Part shown: one piece after another, positions 34,391 through 44,057 of the stretch
Layout: every line of letters starts with the position of its first letter
Position numbering within the stretch: position 1 is the stretch's first letter
Source: Arthrobacter sp. SLBN-112
Lineage (GTDB): Bacteria > Actinomycetota > Actinomycetes > Actinomycetales > Micrococcaceae
Direction of reading: 5' to 3'
DNA: 64,000 bases
NCBI RefSeq assembly: GCF_006715225.1
Contig: NZ_VFMU01000001.1
Span: forward strand, 310,001 to 374,000
The notes under the pieces: generated by a model
What the model was told of the DNA's origin: nothing
Seen by the model: only the letters and a program-made list of their open reading frames with translations
The model's database searches: none
Program-made: the position numbers and the translations under genes

Positions 34391-35580
34391 GCCATGTCTC
34401 CCACCGTCAGGTCCTCGCCAAGCCAATCAAGCACAGAGGCAGCAAAGCTCCGGATATTCCGGCGCTTCCCCAGGTCCAGCAGGCGCCCAGATTCCATGGC
34501 TCCCGCAACGGCGCGCAGTTCAGGTATCCGGCCCTGCACCGGCAGCCCTACTGCATCAGCGATCAGGGCACTGTCCAGGGCAGAGCCGGGCCGGCCCCGG
34601 ACCAGCAGGGCCGCCTCCACCGGCGGAAGCTCCTGGAGCAGGCGCACCGCCGCCACTGCCGCCTTCAGCTGTGCGGGCACCACCATCAGGATCCGGTCGC
34701 AGTCCCACGCCACCGTATGGAGCGGCTCTGCACCCCTTCCCACGTCGAGCAGGACCAGTTCATAGCCACGGCGGGCAGCGTCAAGCACACCGGCTGCTGC
34801 GGCGGCGGCGACAGGAAGGGGTTGCTCCCGCGTGGCAGGCCAGGACAGGAAGGAAAAGCCTCCCGCGACCGGCAGGGAATCCGAGAGCTGGAGGGGGTCG
34901 ATGCTTCCCCTGGCCTCAGCGAGGTCCGGCCATCGGAGCCCGGGGTTTTCCTCGGCGGCCAGTGCCAGCTCCAGGCCCCCTCCCCATGGGTCGCCATCAA
35001 CGAGCAGGACCCGCACCCCCAGCCCTGCTGCCGCCTGCGCTATCCAGATGGCGGCAGTGGTGGCCCCGGCTCCGCCGCAACCGCCCGTGATGCCAAGGAC
35101 CAGAGCGCCCGGGCCCGGCGACCGCGACCTACTCAGGTGGTCGGCCAGCCAGGCAGCAGCATCCGGCAGCACGGCAACACGTTCCGCCCCCAAGGCAGCC
35201 GCGAGGTGCCAAAGGCTGTCCCCCTCACCATCGAGGCCCACCATGACCGCAGGTGTGTGCCGCCGCGGCGGCAGTTCGCGCACGTCGCTGCCCACCAGGA
35301 CGGCGGACGCCGCTTCCCAATAACGTCCAGCCTCCACGGCATCGGGCACAACGCGCAGGTGCGCACCGGCGGCTGCCACAATACGCTCGACTTCGGCCCG
35401 GAGGACGCCGGAGGAGGTCACCAACAGCACCTCGCCCGAACCGCCAGGCAAGGAATCATCAGGTTTTGCGTCGCCCGGCAGCCAGGCCGCGCTCGATGAC
35501 ACCCCGTCCGTTGGCCGCCAGGAAGAGCCGGGGGCCTGTCCCGGTCCGGATAGGGATGCGTTCAGCTGGTGCCTGCTCAT
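34387..35580 (-). CDS. CpaE/TadZ-like ATPase (septum-site-determining-like)
   Basis: 397 residues. The N-terminal half resembles a degenerate response-regulator or atypical domain. A MinD/ParA-type ATPase follows, with deviant Walker A GITGGCGGAGATTAA and VLLVDGDPWGGGLE. ATG 35580 has only a weak ribosome site. It is the first gene of the tad operon and is divergent from the polymerase gene. CpaE/TadZ proteins place the pilus machine at a cell pole; related actinobacterial proteins were named septum-site-determining. The role here is by family. Confidence 0.85.
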   Translation of the reverse strand: MSRHQLNASLSGPGQAPGSSWRPTDGVSSSAAWLPGDAKPDDSLPGGSGEVLLVTSSGVLRAEVERIVAAAGAHLRVVPDAVEAGRYWEAASAVLVGSDVRELPPRRHTPAVMVGLDGEGDSLWHLAAALGAERVAVLPDAAAWLADHLSRSRSPGPGALVLGITGGCGGAGATTAAIWIAQAAAGLGVRVLLVDGDPWGGGLELALAAEENPGLRWPDLAEARGSIDPLQLSDSLPVAGGFSFLSWPATREQPLPVAAAAAAGVLDAARRGYELVLLDVGRGAEPLHTVAWDCDRILMVVPAQLKAAVAAVRLLQELPPVEAALLVRGRPGSALDSALIADAVGLPVQGRIPELRAVAGAMESGRLLDLGKRRNIRSFAASVLDWLGEDLTVGDMA

Positions 35581-35713
35581 GGAGCCACTCTGCCGCGGAC
35601 ACGCAATCCGGTTAAGGGAACCAACCCCGTATGTGGACAACCTGCACCAAGGACACCGCTGACCACACCACCTCAAAGGCAAAGCACACCGAACGGCAGG
35701 GCAGAATGGAAGC

Positions 35714-37450
35714 ATGTACCTGCTGCTCGCCGCCCACCCCCATGGCGCGGCGCTCCAGGAACTGACCCAGGCGGGCCACGCCCAGCCGGCCAACCCTGAA
35801 CCCCGCACCGTGGCACTCACCGACCTTGCCGCCGTCGTGCGCGATCTGGAAGTCCGGCGCCCCGGCGGCCAGCCGCCCCGCTGGATCTGGCACCGGACCC
35901 AGGACTGGTACCCCGCGCTGCTCGCGTCCGGGGTGGAGGTGGAACGCTGCTATGACCTCACCCTTTGCGGCAACATCCTGGCCTTCTCCCAGTTCAGCGC
36001 CCACACTGACTATGCCCGGAACACGGACAGGGCACCGGTGGAGGATCCGGTGCTTCCGCCAAAGGCGCTGCAGCCACCACGTCCCCCAGCGGACCAGGGC
36101 GCACTGTTCGACAACCCCGCAGCGGCACCGTCATCCGGCTGGACGCTTGAGGAGCTCCGGGCTGAATACGCGGCCCAGCAGGCTGCGCTGGCTGGCGTGG
36201 GCACGGCGGAAAACCGTCGGAACAGACTCCAGCTGCTGCTCGCGGCGGAATCCGCGGCCGCCATCGTGGCCGCGGAAATGCAGCATGCCGGCGTCCCATG
36301 GCGCGAGGACCTGCACGAACAGATCCTGGCCAGCCACCTGGGTCCCCGCCCGCCCGTAAGCCAACGCCCGGTAAAGCTGGAGGCGCTGGCTGCGGAGCTG
36401 CGCACCCTGCTCAACTCACCCGGGCTGAACCCGGATTCCCCGCAGGACCTGATGCGTGCCCTGCACCGCAACGGGATCGAGGTCAAAAGCACCCGGAAGT
36501 GGGAGCTGAGGGAGTCCAGCCATCCGGCCATCGAGCCGCTGCTGGAGTACAAGAAGCTTTCCCGCCTCCATACCGCGAACGGCTGGGCCTGGCTGGATGC
36601 GTGGGTGGACGGCGGGAGGTTCCGCCCGGAATACGTGGTGGGCGGCGTGGTGTCGGGGCGCTGGGCGTCCCGGGGTGGCGGCGCGCTGCAGATCCCCCGC
36701 CAGGTCCGCGGCGCGGTGCACGCAGACCCTGGCCACAAGCTCATCGTTGCGGATGCCTCGCAGCTGGAACCGCGCGTCCTGGCGGCCCTCGCGCAGGACT
36801 CGTCCATGGCTGAGGCGGCGCGGGACCAGGACCTGTATGCCGGGATTGCCGCCAAGGGCTTTGGCGGGGACCGCGCCAAGGCGAAGATGGCCCTGCTGGG
36901 GGCCATGTACGGGGCCACGTCCGGCGAGGCGGGGCGTCTGATGCCGCAGCTGGCACGCATCTATCCGCGCGCCGTGGACTTTGTGGAACGCGCGGCACGG
37001 ACCGGTGAGGCGGGCGGGACGGTGACCACCAGGCTGGGCCGCAGCAGCCCTCCGCCGTCCGGGCAGTGGTTCCTGAGCCAGCGCTCGGCCACGGCGGAGG
37101 AGCAGCGGCGGGCAGAGTCGATCGCCCGGTCCCGCGGGCGCTTCACCCGGAACTTCGTGGTCCAGGGCTCGGCAGCGGACTGGGCGGCCTGCTGGCTTGC
37201 AGAATTACGACGGCGGCTGCGCGCCTTGCGGACGGCAGGAACCGGTGGCAGCGGCGGGGGTGTGCGGGCCGAGCTTGCCTTCTTCCTGCATGACGAGGTG
37301 ATGGTGCATGCGCCGGCGGAGGGCGTCGGGGCCTGCATTGCGGCCATCGAGGAATCAGCGAAGGCTGCGAAGGAGTTGCTGTTCGGCCCCATCCCTGTGG
37401 AGTTCCCGGTGAGCATGGCCGTCGTCGACTCCTACGACCTCGCTAAATAG
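35714..37450 (+). CDS. PolA-like family A DNA polymerase (bifunctional 3'-5' exonuclease/polymerase type)
   Basis: 578 residues, about 350 fewer than PolA; it has no 5'-3' exonuclease domain. Polymerase motif A is VADASQLEPRVLA (Asp347), motif B is RAKAKMALLGAMYGAT, and motif C is LHDEVMV (His526-Asp527-Glu528). So the polymerase metal sites are present. The N-terminal 200 residues lack the DEDD acidic residues of a proofreading domain, so exonuclease activity is doubtful. ATG 35714 follows AATGGAAG. Likely a specialised repair polymerase. Confidence 0.88.
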   Translation: MYLLLAAHPHGAALQELTQAGHAQPANPEPRTVALTDLAAVVRDLEVRRPGGQPPRWIWHRTQDWYPALLASGVEVERCYDLTLCGNILAFSQFSAHTDYARNTDRAPVEDPVLPPKALQPPRPPADQGALFDNPAAAPSSGWTLEELRAEYAAQQAALAGVGTAENRRNRLQLLLAAESAAAIVAAEMQHAGVPWREDLHEQILASHLGPRPPVSQRPVKLEALAAELRTLLNSPGLNPDSPQDLMRALHRNGIEVKSTRKWELRESSHPAIEPLLEYKKLSRLHTANGWAWLDAWVDGGRFRPEYVVGGVVSGRWASRGGGALQIPRQVRGAVHADPGHKLIVADASQLEPRVLAALAQDSSMAEAARDQDLYAGIAAKGFGGDRAKAKMALLGAMYGATSGEAGRLMPQLARIYPRAVDFVERAARTGEAGGTVTTRLGRSSPPPSGQWFLSQRSATAEEQRRAESIARSRGRFTRNFVVQGSAADWAACWLAELRRRLRALRTAGTGGSGGGVRAELAFFLHDEVMVHAPAEGVGACIAAIEESAKAAKELLFGPIPVEFPVSMAVVDSYDLAK

Positions 37451-37530
37451 CAGGGCGGGGGCCAGCCATGGTTGTCTGCAACAATGCAAAGTACCCCTGG
37501 CGACGCAAAAGTAACCTACCCGGTGGTAGC

Positions 37531-37536
37531 TATACT
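37531..37536 (+). promoter_or_regulatory. Possible -10 element for the DUF1508 gene
   Basis: TATACT about 92 bp upstream of the ATG, within a TAGCTATACT context. No good -35 element is apparent. Confidence 0.3.
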
Positions 37537-37628
37537 CCCCCGGTGACGGACGTTACAGTCGAAGCGGCGACTGAAGCAGACCGGTCCACACGCTGATGCA
37601 ACGACGCATACCAGGGAGGTCCCCGTCC

Positions 37629-37820
37629 ATGGCGGGAAGATTTGAAATACACCGTGCAGGCGACGAGTCGTACCGGTTGAGGCTCACCGACGCCGAGGGC
37701 AACATCGTTGCGGTGTCCCCAACCTTCAAATCCCTCAGCATGCTCCGCGACGGGATCAAGGCCATGCGCGAGAATGCCGCCACCGGAATCGTGGTGGATT
37801 TGCGCCAGCAGCAGGCCTGA
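37629..37820 (+). CDS. DUF1508 (YegP-like) protein
   Basis: 63 residues, one DUF1508 repeat. FEIHRAGDESYRLRLTDAEGNIV is followed by SPTFKSLSMLRDGIKAMRENA, the typical beta-beta-alpha unit. AGGGAGG lies about 9 bp before ATG 37629. E. coli YegP has two repeats; this one has one. Function of the family is unknown. Confidence 0.85.
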   Translation: MAGRFEIHRAGDESYRLRLTDAEGNIVAVSPTFKSLSMLRDGIKAMRENAATGIVVDLRQQQA

Positions 37821-37823
37821 AAA

Positions 37824-38501
37824 CTAGACCCCTATCGGGTGCAGCCTGGTGCGGTCCCACGGGACGGACCAGCCGAGCTGGTCGAAGAGGCCGCTCAGCA
37901 CGATGCCGGTAAATCCCCACACCACCACGCCGTTGACGGTGAAGGCAGGGCTGTCGAACGTGCGGCCCGCCCGGTGGACGGTGGCCATGACCCTGTTGTC
38001 CGGGTCCAGGAGGTCCCTGACCGGGACGCGGAACACCTGGGCGGATTCGCCGTAGTCCACCACCCGGACCGGCGACGGCGAATGCCACCACCCGAGCACG
38101 GGCGTCACCAGGAAGTTGCTGTGGGCCAGGCCCAGGTCCTGGAGCGTGCCCAGGACTTCCACCCCTCCTGCGTCCAGCCCGGTTTCCTCCTCTGCTTCCC
38201 GCAGCGCAGCCGCCACCGGCGTTTCGCCCCGGTCGATGCTGCCGCCCGGGAACGCCACTTGCCCGGGATGCGAGCCCAGGGTGTGGGCGCGCTCCAGGAG
38301 CAGGACGTCCAGGTCCGCCGGCGCCAGCGGCTTTCCCGACGCCGCCGGGACATCATCAAGCACGCCGAAGAGCATCAGGACAGCGGCCCTGCGGGCACGC
38401 TCGGCGTCCACGGTCAGCGCGGCCCAGCGCGGATCAGGCGGCCCGGCCGTTCCGGATTCCGCCCGCCGGACCAGCCGGGCCAGGTCTTCGCGTGCGCTCA
38501 C
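37824..38501 (-). CDS. Nudix hydrolase, CoA-pyrophosphatase-like
   Basis: 225 residues. The Nudix box spans from [14 protein letters not shown] to REAEEETGL and matches GX5EX7[30 protein letters not shown] just before it is the CoA-pyrophosphatase (UPF0035) signature. It would hydrolyse CoA and acyl-CoA to 3'-phospho-ADP and phosphopantetheines. GTG 38501 overlaps the nth stop as GTGA. The nth-Nudix order is also found next to marP and crp in mycobacteria. Confidence 0.88.
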   Translation of the reverse strand: MSAREDLARLVRRAESGTAGPPDPRWAALTVDAERARRAAVLMLFGVLDDVPAASGKPLAPADLDVLLLERAHTLGSHPGQVAFPGGSIDRGETPVAAALREAEEETGLDAGGVEVLGTLQDLGLAHSNFLVTPVLGWWHSPSPVRVVDYGESAQVFRVPVRDLLDPDNRVMATVHRAGRTFDSPAFTVNGVVVWGFTGIVLSGLFDQLGWSVPWDRTRLHPIGV

Positions 38502-39331
38502 GGAGCCCTCGTCTGGGAAGCCATCCGGATCTCCGCGGCCCGGTGCTGTTCCGACAGGTACTGCTCCAGCAGTGCCTCGCTGCCGGGAGCAAGTTCATAC
38601 TTGAGGAGCTTGGCCGCTTTGACGGGGTCGGTCTCCCCCAGCCCGTAACTGGGGCACCAGGTGGCCACGGGACAGGCCCCGCAGGCCGGCTTCCGGGCGT
38701 GGCAGACGCGGCGGCCGTGGAAGATCACGCGGTGGGACAGCATGGTCCAGTCCCTGCGCTCAAACAGCTCCGCCACGTCCTGTTCGATCTGCACCGGGTC
38801 CTCGGACTGGGTCCAGCCAAACCGCTTCGCGAGCCGGGCGAAATGCGTGTCCACGGAGATGCCCGGAACGCCGAAGGCGTTGGCGAGCACCACGTTGGCG
38901 GTCTTGCGGCCAACTCCGGGCAAGGTGACCAGATCCTCCATCCGCCCCGGGACTTCGCCATCAAAGTCGTCCACCAGGCGCGTACACAGCGCACGGACGT
39001 TACTCGCCTTGGCGCGGAAGAACCCGGTGGGCCTGAGGATAGTTTCCAGCTCCGTGGGGTCCGCCTCAGCCAGGGCCCGGGCATTGGGCCAACGCGCAAA
39101 CAGCACCTTGGTGACCTGGTTGACCGTGACGTCGGTGGTCTGGGCGGACAACACGGTGGCCACCAGCAGTTCGAACGGGTTGCGGAAGTCCAGTTCCGCA
39201 TGGGCGTACGGATACTTCTCGGCCAGGGCCCGGTGGATGCGCCGTGCCCGCCGCTTCAGCGCCAGGACGGATTCGGACGAGACCACGGGCATTCCCGCGG
39301 CCTGCCCGGGTTTGCTGCGGGGCCCTGCCAC
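38498..39331 (-). CDS. nth: Endonuclease III
   Basis: 277 residues, about 60 more than E. coli Nth. Helix-hairpin-helix is [16 protein letters not shown], where the Lys is catalytic; the partner Asp is in [11 protein letters not shown]. The [4Fe-4S] ligands are [17 protein letters not shown]. It removes oxidised pyrimidines and cuts the abasic site. GTG 39331 is only 5 bp after the membrane-protein gene and lacks a clear ribosome site; ATG 39292 is an alternative. Its stop overlaps the Nudix start. Confidence 0.93.
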   Translation of the reverse strand: MAGPRSKPGQAAGMPVVSSESVLALKRRARRIHRALAEKYPYAHAELDFRNPFELLVATVLSAQTTDVTVNQVTKVLFARWPNARALAEADPTELETILRPTGFFRAKASNVRALCTRLVDDFDGEVPGRMEDLVTLPGVGRKTANVVLANAFGVPGISVDTHFARLAKRFGWTQSEDPVQIEQDVAELFERRDWTMLSHRVIFHGRRVCHARKPACGACPVATWCPSYGLGETDPVKAAKLLKYELAPGSEALLEQYLSEQHRAAEIRMASQTRAP

Positions 39332-39336
39332 CGGCG

Positions 39337-40737
39337 TCAGCCGCGCTCGATGTTGCTGAGGTCGCGCAGGACGCCCAACCGCCCGTCCGTGTGCTGGACC
39401 AGGAATTCGTGGCCCCGGTCCTCAAGTGCCAGCACCCAACCGCCGGGTTCGATCACAAAAGCAGGCGCACCCGTCCGGGGATCATAGGCCGTGCGGTGCT
39501 GGGCGACGGCGAACCAGAATGCCTCATGGATCGGCTGTCCGTCAGCTTCGTCGTGGCGGCTGGACGGATCCACCGTTGCCCCGATCGGCTGCTCGGCCCG
39601 GACCTGCTGGTGCACGGCGGTGGCGGCCGGCGGCTCCCACGCCGCCTGTGGAGCGCCGGCTGCCGGTGCTGCTGCCTGCTGCTGCTCCTCCGCTGCCGGG
39701 GTTGGGTCAGGGCGGACGACGTCGGCTGCCTGGGTGGGCGGGCCAGCGTCCGCATGCGGTGTGCCGGCTTCCTGGTCGGAGACTTCGGGGGCCGTTGATA
39801 CGGGAGCGGTTGGCGCAGGGGCGGAGGCGCCCGCTCCCGCAGCGGCCGCGCCGGCGGTGGCGGTGCCGGTGCCGGTGCCGGCAGCCGCTGCAGTGGCACC
39901 CCCGGGACCCGTCACGGGGACGGCAGCGGTAGCGGGCATGTGGGCCGAACGCGCCGGCTCATGGTTGGGGCCGGAAGATCCCGGCTGGACAGCGGAGGAA
40001 CCTGCACCGGCGCCACCGAACAGGGCGCCGCCTTTGAAGCCGCCCTTTGACTGGTTGGAGCCGGCCTGGTTGGAACCGGACTCCGGCTTGGGAGCTTTGG
40101 GGGTCCGCGGCTTCCGCGCCGGGACCGCGGCCTCGCGTGCCACGATGTGGGCCGGCGATTCGGGCCGGTCCTTGAAGTCAGCCGAGAGGTACGGCAGGAA
40201 GCGGCCCAGCACGGTGGCGGCGAAAAGGATAAGCGCGCCGATCAGGCCCACCAGCAGGCTGGTGGCATACCCGCCTGCAACCGACAGGAAGAAGAAGGCA
40301 AGGGCGAAGGAGGCCACCACGGAGGCGAACTGGTCGATCGAGAGCGAACCCACCCGGATCCTGGTGGCCGGTGCCAGGCGGCGGGCGGCGAACAGTGCGC
40401 TGGCAATCAGCGGCAGGATGATGCCCAGTCCCAGGAAGAACAGGTTGTTCAGGTTCCACAGGTTGTACCTGGCGCCGAAGAGGGGAAGCAGGGACGCGAC
40501 GAACAGGACCAGGGTGGCGGCGAAGACGGCAAGGTCCCGCACCGTGAACGGACCAAGCACGGCCTGGTTGGCGTTCGGGTCGGGCTTCCCGGAGGCGGCC
40601 TTCTGCCCTGCAGACTGCCCCTTGGCGGCGTTGCCGGCCGGTGTTGCGTGCCCCGATCCTCCCAGGGCGGATCCCGATCCTCCGGTTTCCGCCTTGGTGT
40701 CCGGGCCCGTTCGCTGGCCGTAGCTCTGCTGGTTCAT
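39337..40737 (-). CDS. Membrane protein with low-complexity tails
   Basis: 466 residues. An N-terminal Gln/Gly/Ala-rich 60 residues lead into four predicted membrane helices between residues 68 and 182 ([65 protein letters not shown]). A long Pro/Ala/Thr-rich region and a short SH3-like end follow ([20 protein letters not shown]). ATG 40737 has AAGGAGAG, which rules out the longer frame. No enzyme motif. It lies just upstream of nth. Function unknown. Confidence 0.8.
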   Translation of the reverse strand: MNQQSYGQRTGPDTKAETGGSGSALGGSGHATPAGNAAKGQSAGQKAASGKPDPNANQAVLGPFTVRDLAVFAATLVLFVASLLPLFGARYNLWNLNNLFFLGLGIILPLIASALFAARRLAPATRIRVGSLSIDQFASVVASFALAFFFLSVAGGYATSLLVGLIGALILFAATVLGRFLPYLSADFKDRPESPAHIVAREAAVPARKPRTPKAPKPESGSNQAGSNQSKGGFKGGALFGGAGAGSSAVQPGSSGPNHEPARSAHMPATAAVPVTGPGGATAAAAGTGTGTATAGAAAAGAGASAPAPTAPVSTAPEVSDQEAGTPHADAGPPTQAADVVRPDPTPAAEEQQQAAAPAAGAPQAAWEPPAATAVHQQVRAEQPIGATVDPSSRHDEADGQPIHEAFWFAVAQHRTAYDPRTGAPAFVIEPGGWVLALEDRGHEFLVQHTDGRLGVLRDLSNIERG

Positions 40738-41143
40738 TCTGCTCTCCTTAGCGTGGCGGCACCGGGCCCGGTCCGGACCCGAAAACTGTGCCGTCTTGAC
40801 ATGCGGTCCGGCCCGGCAAGGCACTGTCTGCGCCCCGCCGGGGCGGTCCGAAGTGAAGTCACAATTCCATCTCAGCCTAGTCAACGGCCAAGCTGATCAC
40901 TAGCTGGAGCAGGTCTCCACGGGTGCCGGGCGAGTCATGAAGACGCCATTCACCGCATAAAAAATGCCGCTCGCGGTGGTGCATGTGACGCCGCACACAG
41001 ACGATGCGCGGGAAGCATTAGGCTTGATTGCGGAACAGCTCTTTGCGGTATGCCGCCCCGGCTGAAGCCCAATGCCGTGCGAACGGCGGGCCATGCGGTG
41101 GCGGCGTCCCGCGCGGCAAAGATCGATGAATGATGAGGTTCAC
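40738..41143. other. Divergent region between the membrane protein gene and acs
   Basis: 406 bp without a gene I can support. It holds one Crp/GlxR-like site at 40984-40999 and possible acs promoter elements (TTGATT and TATGCC around 41023-41053, with loose 19-bp spacing). The near end carries the AAGGAG of the divergent gene. Confidence 0.6.
40984..40999. promoter_or_regulatory. Crp/GlxR-type binding site upstream of acs
   Basis: TGTGACGCCGCACACA matches TGTGA-N6-TCACA at 9 of 10 conserved positions. It lies about 145 bp before the acs start. A Crp homologue is encoded at 54935. By analogy with corynebacterial GlxR, which controls acetate genes, this is a likely control point for acs. Confidence 0.5.
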
Positions 41144-43165
41144 ATGTCCCAGGACACCCCCAGCTCCACGGCCACCGTTCCGTCCGCTTCGGCCCAGCCG
41201 GCAGGACAGGAAGGCCACCAGGGCGACGCCTTCGAGAACCTGCTCAACGAGACCCGGGCTTTCCCGCCCTCCCCTGAATTCGCTGCCGACGCCGTAGTCA
41301 CCGCAGCCGAGTACGACGAGGCGAATGCTGACCGGCCGGCGTTCTGGGCCAAGAAGGCACGGGAACTGCTGACCTGGAGCAAGGACTTCACGCAGGCCCT
41401 GGACTGGTCGGACCCGCCGTTCGCCAAGTGGTTCGTGGGAGGTGAGATCAACGCTGCCTACAACGCCCTGGACCGCCATGTCGAGGCCGGCAAAGGCGAC
41501 CGCGTGGCCATTTACTTCGAGGGCGAGCCGGGCGACACCCGCACTTACACTTACGCCCAACTGACCGAAGAAGTGAAGAAGGCAGCCAACGCTTTCGAGT
41601 CCCTGGGCGTGGCCAAGGGTGACCGGGTTGCCGTATACCTGCCCATGATCCCGGAAGCTGTCATCACCTTGCTGGCCTGCGCACGGATCGGCGCGGTCCA
41701 CTCCGTAGTCTTCGGTGGGTTCTCCGCCGACGCACTCCGGTCGCGGATCGACGACGCCGAGGCCAAGCTCGTTGTCACTGCCGACGGTACATACCGCCGC
41801 GGCAAGCCCAGCCCGCTGAAGCCGGCCGTTGACGACGCCCTGGCCCACGACGGCCACACGGTGCAGAACGTGGTGGTGGTCAAGCGCAACGGCCAGGACG
41901 TGGACTGGAAGGAAGGCCGTGACCACTGGTGGGCGGACACGGTGGAAGCCGCCTCCCCCGAGCACACTGCCGTGGGCCACGATTCGGAGCACCCCCTGTA
42001 CATCCTGTACACCTCGGGCACCACCGGGAAGCCCAAGGGCATCCTGCACACCACCGGCGGCTACCTCACCCAGACCGCCTACACCCACAGGGCTGTCTTT
42101 GACCTGCATCCGGAAACGGACGTCTACTGGTGCACGGCCGACGTCGGCTGGGTCACCGGCCATTCCTACGTCGCCTACGCGCCGCTCATCAACGGGGCCA
42201 CGCAGGTGATGTACGAAGGCACCCCGGACTCCCCGCACCAGGGCCGCTGGTGGGAGATCGTGGAAAAGTACAAGGTCTCCATCCTCTACACCGCCCCCAC
42301 CGCCATTCGCACCTTCATGAAGTGGGGCGCGGAGATCCCGGCGAAGTACGACCTCTCCTCCCTGCGGGTACTGGGTTCGGTGGGCGAGCCCATCAATCCC
42401 GAGGCATGGATGTGGTACCGCAAGGTGATCGGCGGCGACAAGGCACCCATCGTGGACACTTGGTGGCAGACCGAAACGGGCGCACAGATGATCGCCCCGC
42501 TCCCCGGCGTCACCGCCACCAAGCCTGGCTCGGCGCAGGTTCCGCTGCCCGGCATCGCGGTGGACGTCGTGGATGAGATGGGCGAATCGGTCCCCAACGG
42601 CCACGGCGGCTTCCTGGTCATCCGTGAACCCTGGCCGGCCATGCTGCGCGGCATCTGGGGGGACCCGCAGCGGTTCAAGGACACTTACTGGTCCCGCTTC
42701 GAGAACATGTACTTCGCCGGTGACGGTGCCAAGAAGGACGAAGACGGCGACATCTGGCTGCTGGGCCGCGTGGACGACGTCATGAACGTCTCCGGGCACC
42801 GGCTCTCCACCACCGAAATCGAATCCGCACTGGTCTCCCACCCTGCCGTGGCGGAGGCCGCCGTGGTGGGCGCCACGGACGAAACCACCGGGCAGGCCGT
42901 GGTGGCGTTCGTCATCCTCCGCGGTGATGCGGTGAACAACGGTGACACCACCGTCCAGGAACTGCGCAACCACGTGGGCAAGGAGATTGGGCCCATCGCC
43001 AAGCCCAAGAACATCCTTGTGGTGCCGGAGCTGCCCAAGACCCGCTCCGGCAAGATCATGCGCCGCCTCCTCAAGGACGTGGCCGAGGGCCGCGACCCCG
43101 GCGACGCCACCACGCTCTCCGATCCCACCATCATGCAGCAGATCGCCCAGTCGCTGCGGAAATAG
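41144..43165 (+). CDS. acs: Acetyl-CoA synthetase
   Basis: 673 residues, ANL superfamily. The ATP loop is [18 protein letters not shown], the hinge region is [21 protein letters not shown], and Lys637 in TRSGKIMRR is the residue that is acetylated to switch the enzyme off. It converts acetate, ATP and CoA to acetyl-CoA. ATG 41144 follows GATGAGG; ATG 41126 is a less likely start. AcuC, encoded earlier in the window, could be its deacetylase. A strong hairpin follows. Confidence 0.95.
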   Translation: MSQDTPSSTATVPSASAQPAGQEGHQGDAFENLLNETRAFPPSPEFAADAVVTAAEYDEANADRPAFWAKKARELLTWSKDFTQALDWSDPPFAKWFVGGEINAAYNALDRHVEAGKGDRVAIYFEGEPGDTRTYTYAQLTEEVKKAANAFESLGVAKGDRVAVYLPMIPEAVITLLACARIGAVHSVVFGGFSADALRSRIDDAEAKLVVTADGTYRRGKPSPLKPAVDDALAHDGHTVQNVVVVKRNGQDVDWKEGRDHWWADTVEAASPEHTAVGHDSEHPLYILYTSGTTGKPKGILHTTGGYLTQTAYTHRAVFDLHPETDVYWCTADVGWVTGHSYVAYAPLINGATQVMYEGTPDSPHQGRWWEIVEKYKVSILYTAPTAIRTFMKWGAEIPAKYDLSSLRVLGSVGEPINPEAWMWYRKVIGGDKAPIVDTWWQTETGAQMIAPLPGVTATKPGSAQVPLPGIAVDVVDEMGESVPNGHGGFLVIREPWPAMLRGIWGDPQRFKDTYWSRFENMYFAGDGAKKDEDGDIWLLGRVDDVMNVSGHRLSTTEIESALVSHPAVAEAAVVGATDETTGQAVVAFVILRGDAVNNGDTTVQELRNHVGKEIGPIAKPKNILVVPELPKTRSGKIMRRLLKDVAEGRDPGDATTLSDPTIMQQIAQSLRK

Positions 43166-43180
43166 CGGCATCAGTAAGAC

Positions 43181-43211
43181 GACGGCGCTGCCCAGCCTGG
43201 GCGGCGCCGTC
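43181..43211. terminator. Rho-independent-like hairpin after acs
   Basis: 13-bp stem GACGGCGCTGCCC/GGGCGGCGCCGTC with one U-G wobble and an AGCCT loop, 15 bp past the acs stop. No U-tract. Confidence 0.6.
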
Positions 43212-43261
43212 GCCGTATGCTGGGAGCAACCCTGTTACCCGCGATGAAGGAATCCGCCCAC

Positions 43262-44047
43262 ATGCTTGCAGCTGCCCGCCACCAGGCCATTGTGGATGCT
43301 GTTCAACGCGAGCGGGTGGTGCGGGTGTCGGACCTGGCCGCGCAGCTGGGTGTCTCGCTGATGACGGTGCGGCGGGATATTGAGCAGCTTGAAGAGGGCG
43401 GGAAACTGGAACGCATCCACGGCGGTGCGAAACTTCCCGGGGATGCCAGTGCCCATGAGCCCGGTTTCGAGCTGAAGTCCACGCAGCTGACGGCGGAGAA
43501 GCGGGCCATCGCCGTGGAGGCGGCGGCCCTGGTCCACGAGGGCATGGCGGTTGGTCTGAGCGCAGGCACCACCACGTGGGCTCTGGCCAAGGAATTGGCC
43601 GGAGGGCCGCGGATCACGGTGGTGACCAACTCGGTCAGGATCGCGGACCTCTTCCACCACGCTGCCTCGTCGGGATCAGCCCTCTACGCCTCAACGGTGA
43701 TCCTGGTGGGCGGCGAGCGCACGCCTTCGGACGCCTTGGTGGGGCCAATCGCCACGGGCGCCCTCAAGCAGCTGCACCTTGATGTCCTGTTCCTGGGCGT
43801 CCACGGAATGGATGCCGACGCCGGGTTCACCACACCCAACCTGCTCGAGGCCGAAACCGACCGGGCCTTCGTGGCAGCCTCCCGAAAGACTGTGGTGCTG
43901 GCCGACCACACCAAGTGGGGAATGCTGGGCATCAGTTCCATCGCCGCCCTGGATGACGTGGATGAGGTCATCAGCGACGCCGGACTCAGCGAGGAGGCCC
44001 GGCGGATCCTGCAGGAGCGGGCCAAGCTGCGTATCGCCTCTGCCTAG
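43262..44047 (+). CDS. DeoR-family transcriptional regulator
   Basis: 261 residues. Winged helix-turn-helix RVSDLAAQLGVSLMTVRRDIEQLEEGGKLERIHGGA is followed by a phosphosugar-sensing domain (IAVEAAALVHEGMAVGLSAGTTTWALAKEL; VLADHTKWG). ATG 43262 is preferred, with AAGGA 10 bp upstream; ATG 43244 is possible. It stands alone between acs and the galactoside regulator. Targets unknown; it may act on the neighbouring galactoside genes. Confidence 0.88.
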   Translation: MLAAARHQAIVDAVQRERVVRVSDLAAQLGVSLMTVRRDIEQLEEGGKLERIHGGAKLPGDASAHEPGFELKSTQLTAEKRAIAVEAAALVHEGMAVGLSAGTTTWALAKELAGGPRITVVTNSVRIADLFHHAASSGSALYASTVILVGGERTPSDALVGPIATGALKQLHLDVLFLGVHGMDADAGFTTPNLLEAETDRAFVAASRKTVVLADHTKWGMLGISSIAALDDVDEVISDAGLSEEARRILQERAKLRIASA

Positions 44048-44057
44048 TACAGGTTCT

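Noticed and set aside
40900..41094. 64-codon open frame on the minus strand between acs and the membrane-protein gene
   Set aside because: Its C-terminal part reads like protein, but there is no ribosome site, and it spans the Crp-like site and the acs promoter region. No family match can be seen by eye.
41018..43171. 717-codon open frame antisense to acs
   Set aside because: It is the typical long mirror frame of a GC-rich gene; composition is Gly/Val/His/Arg-rich with no motif, while acs on the other strand has every family signature.
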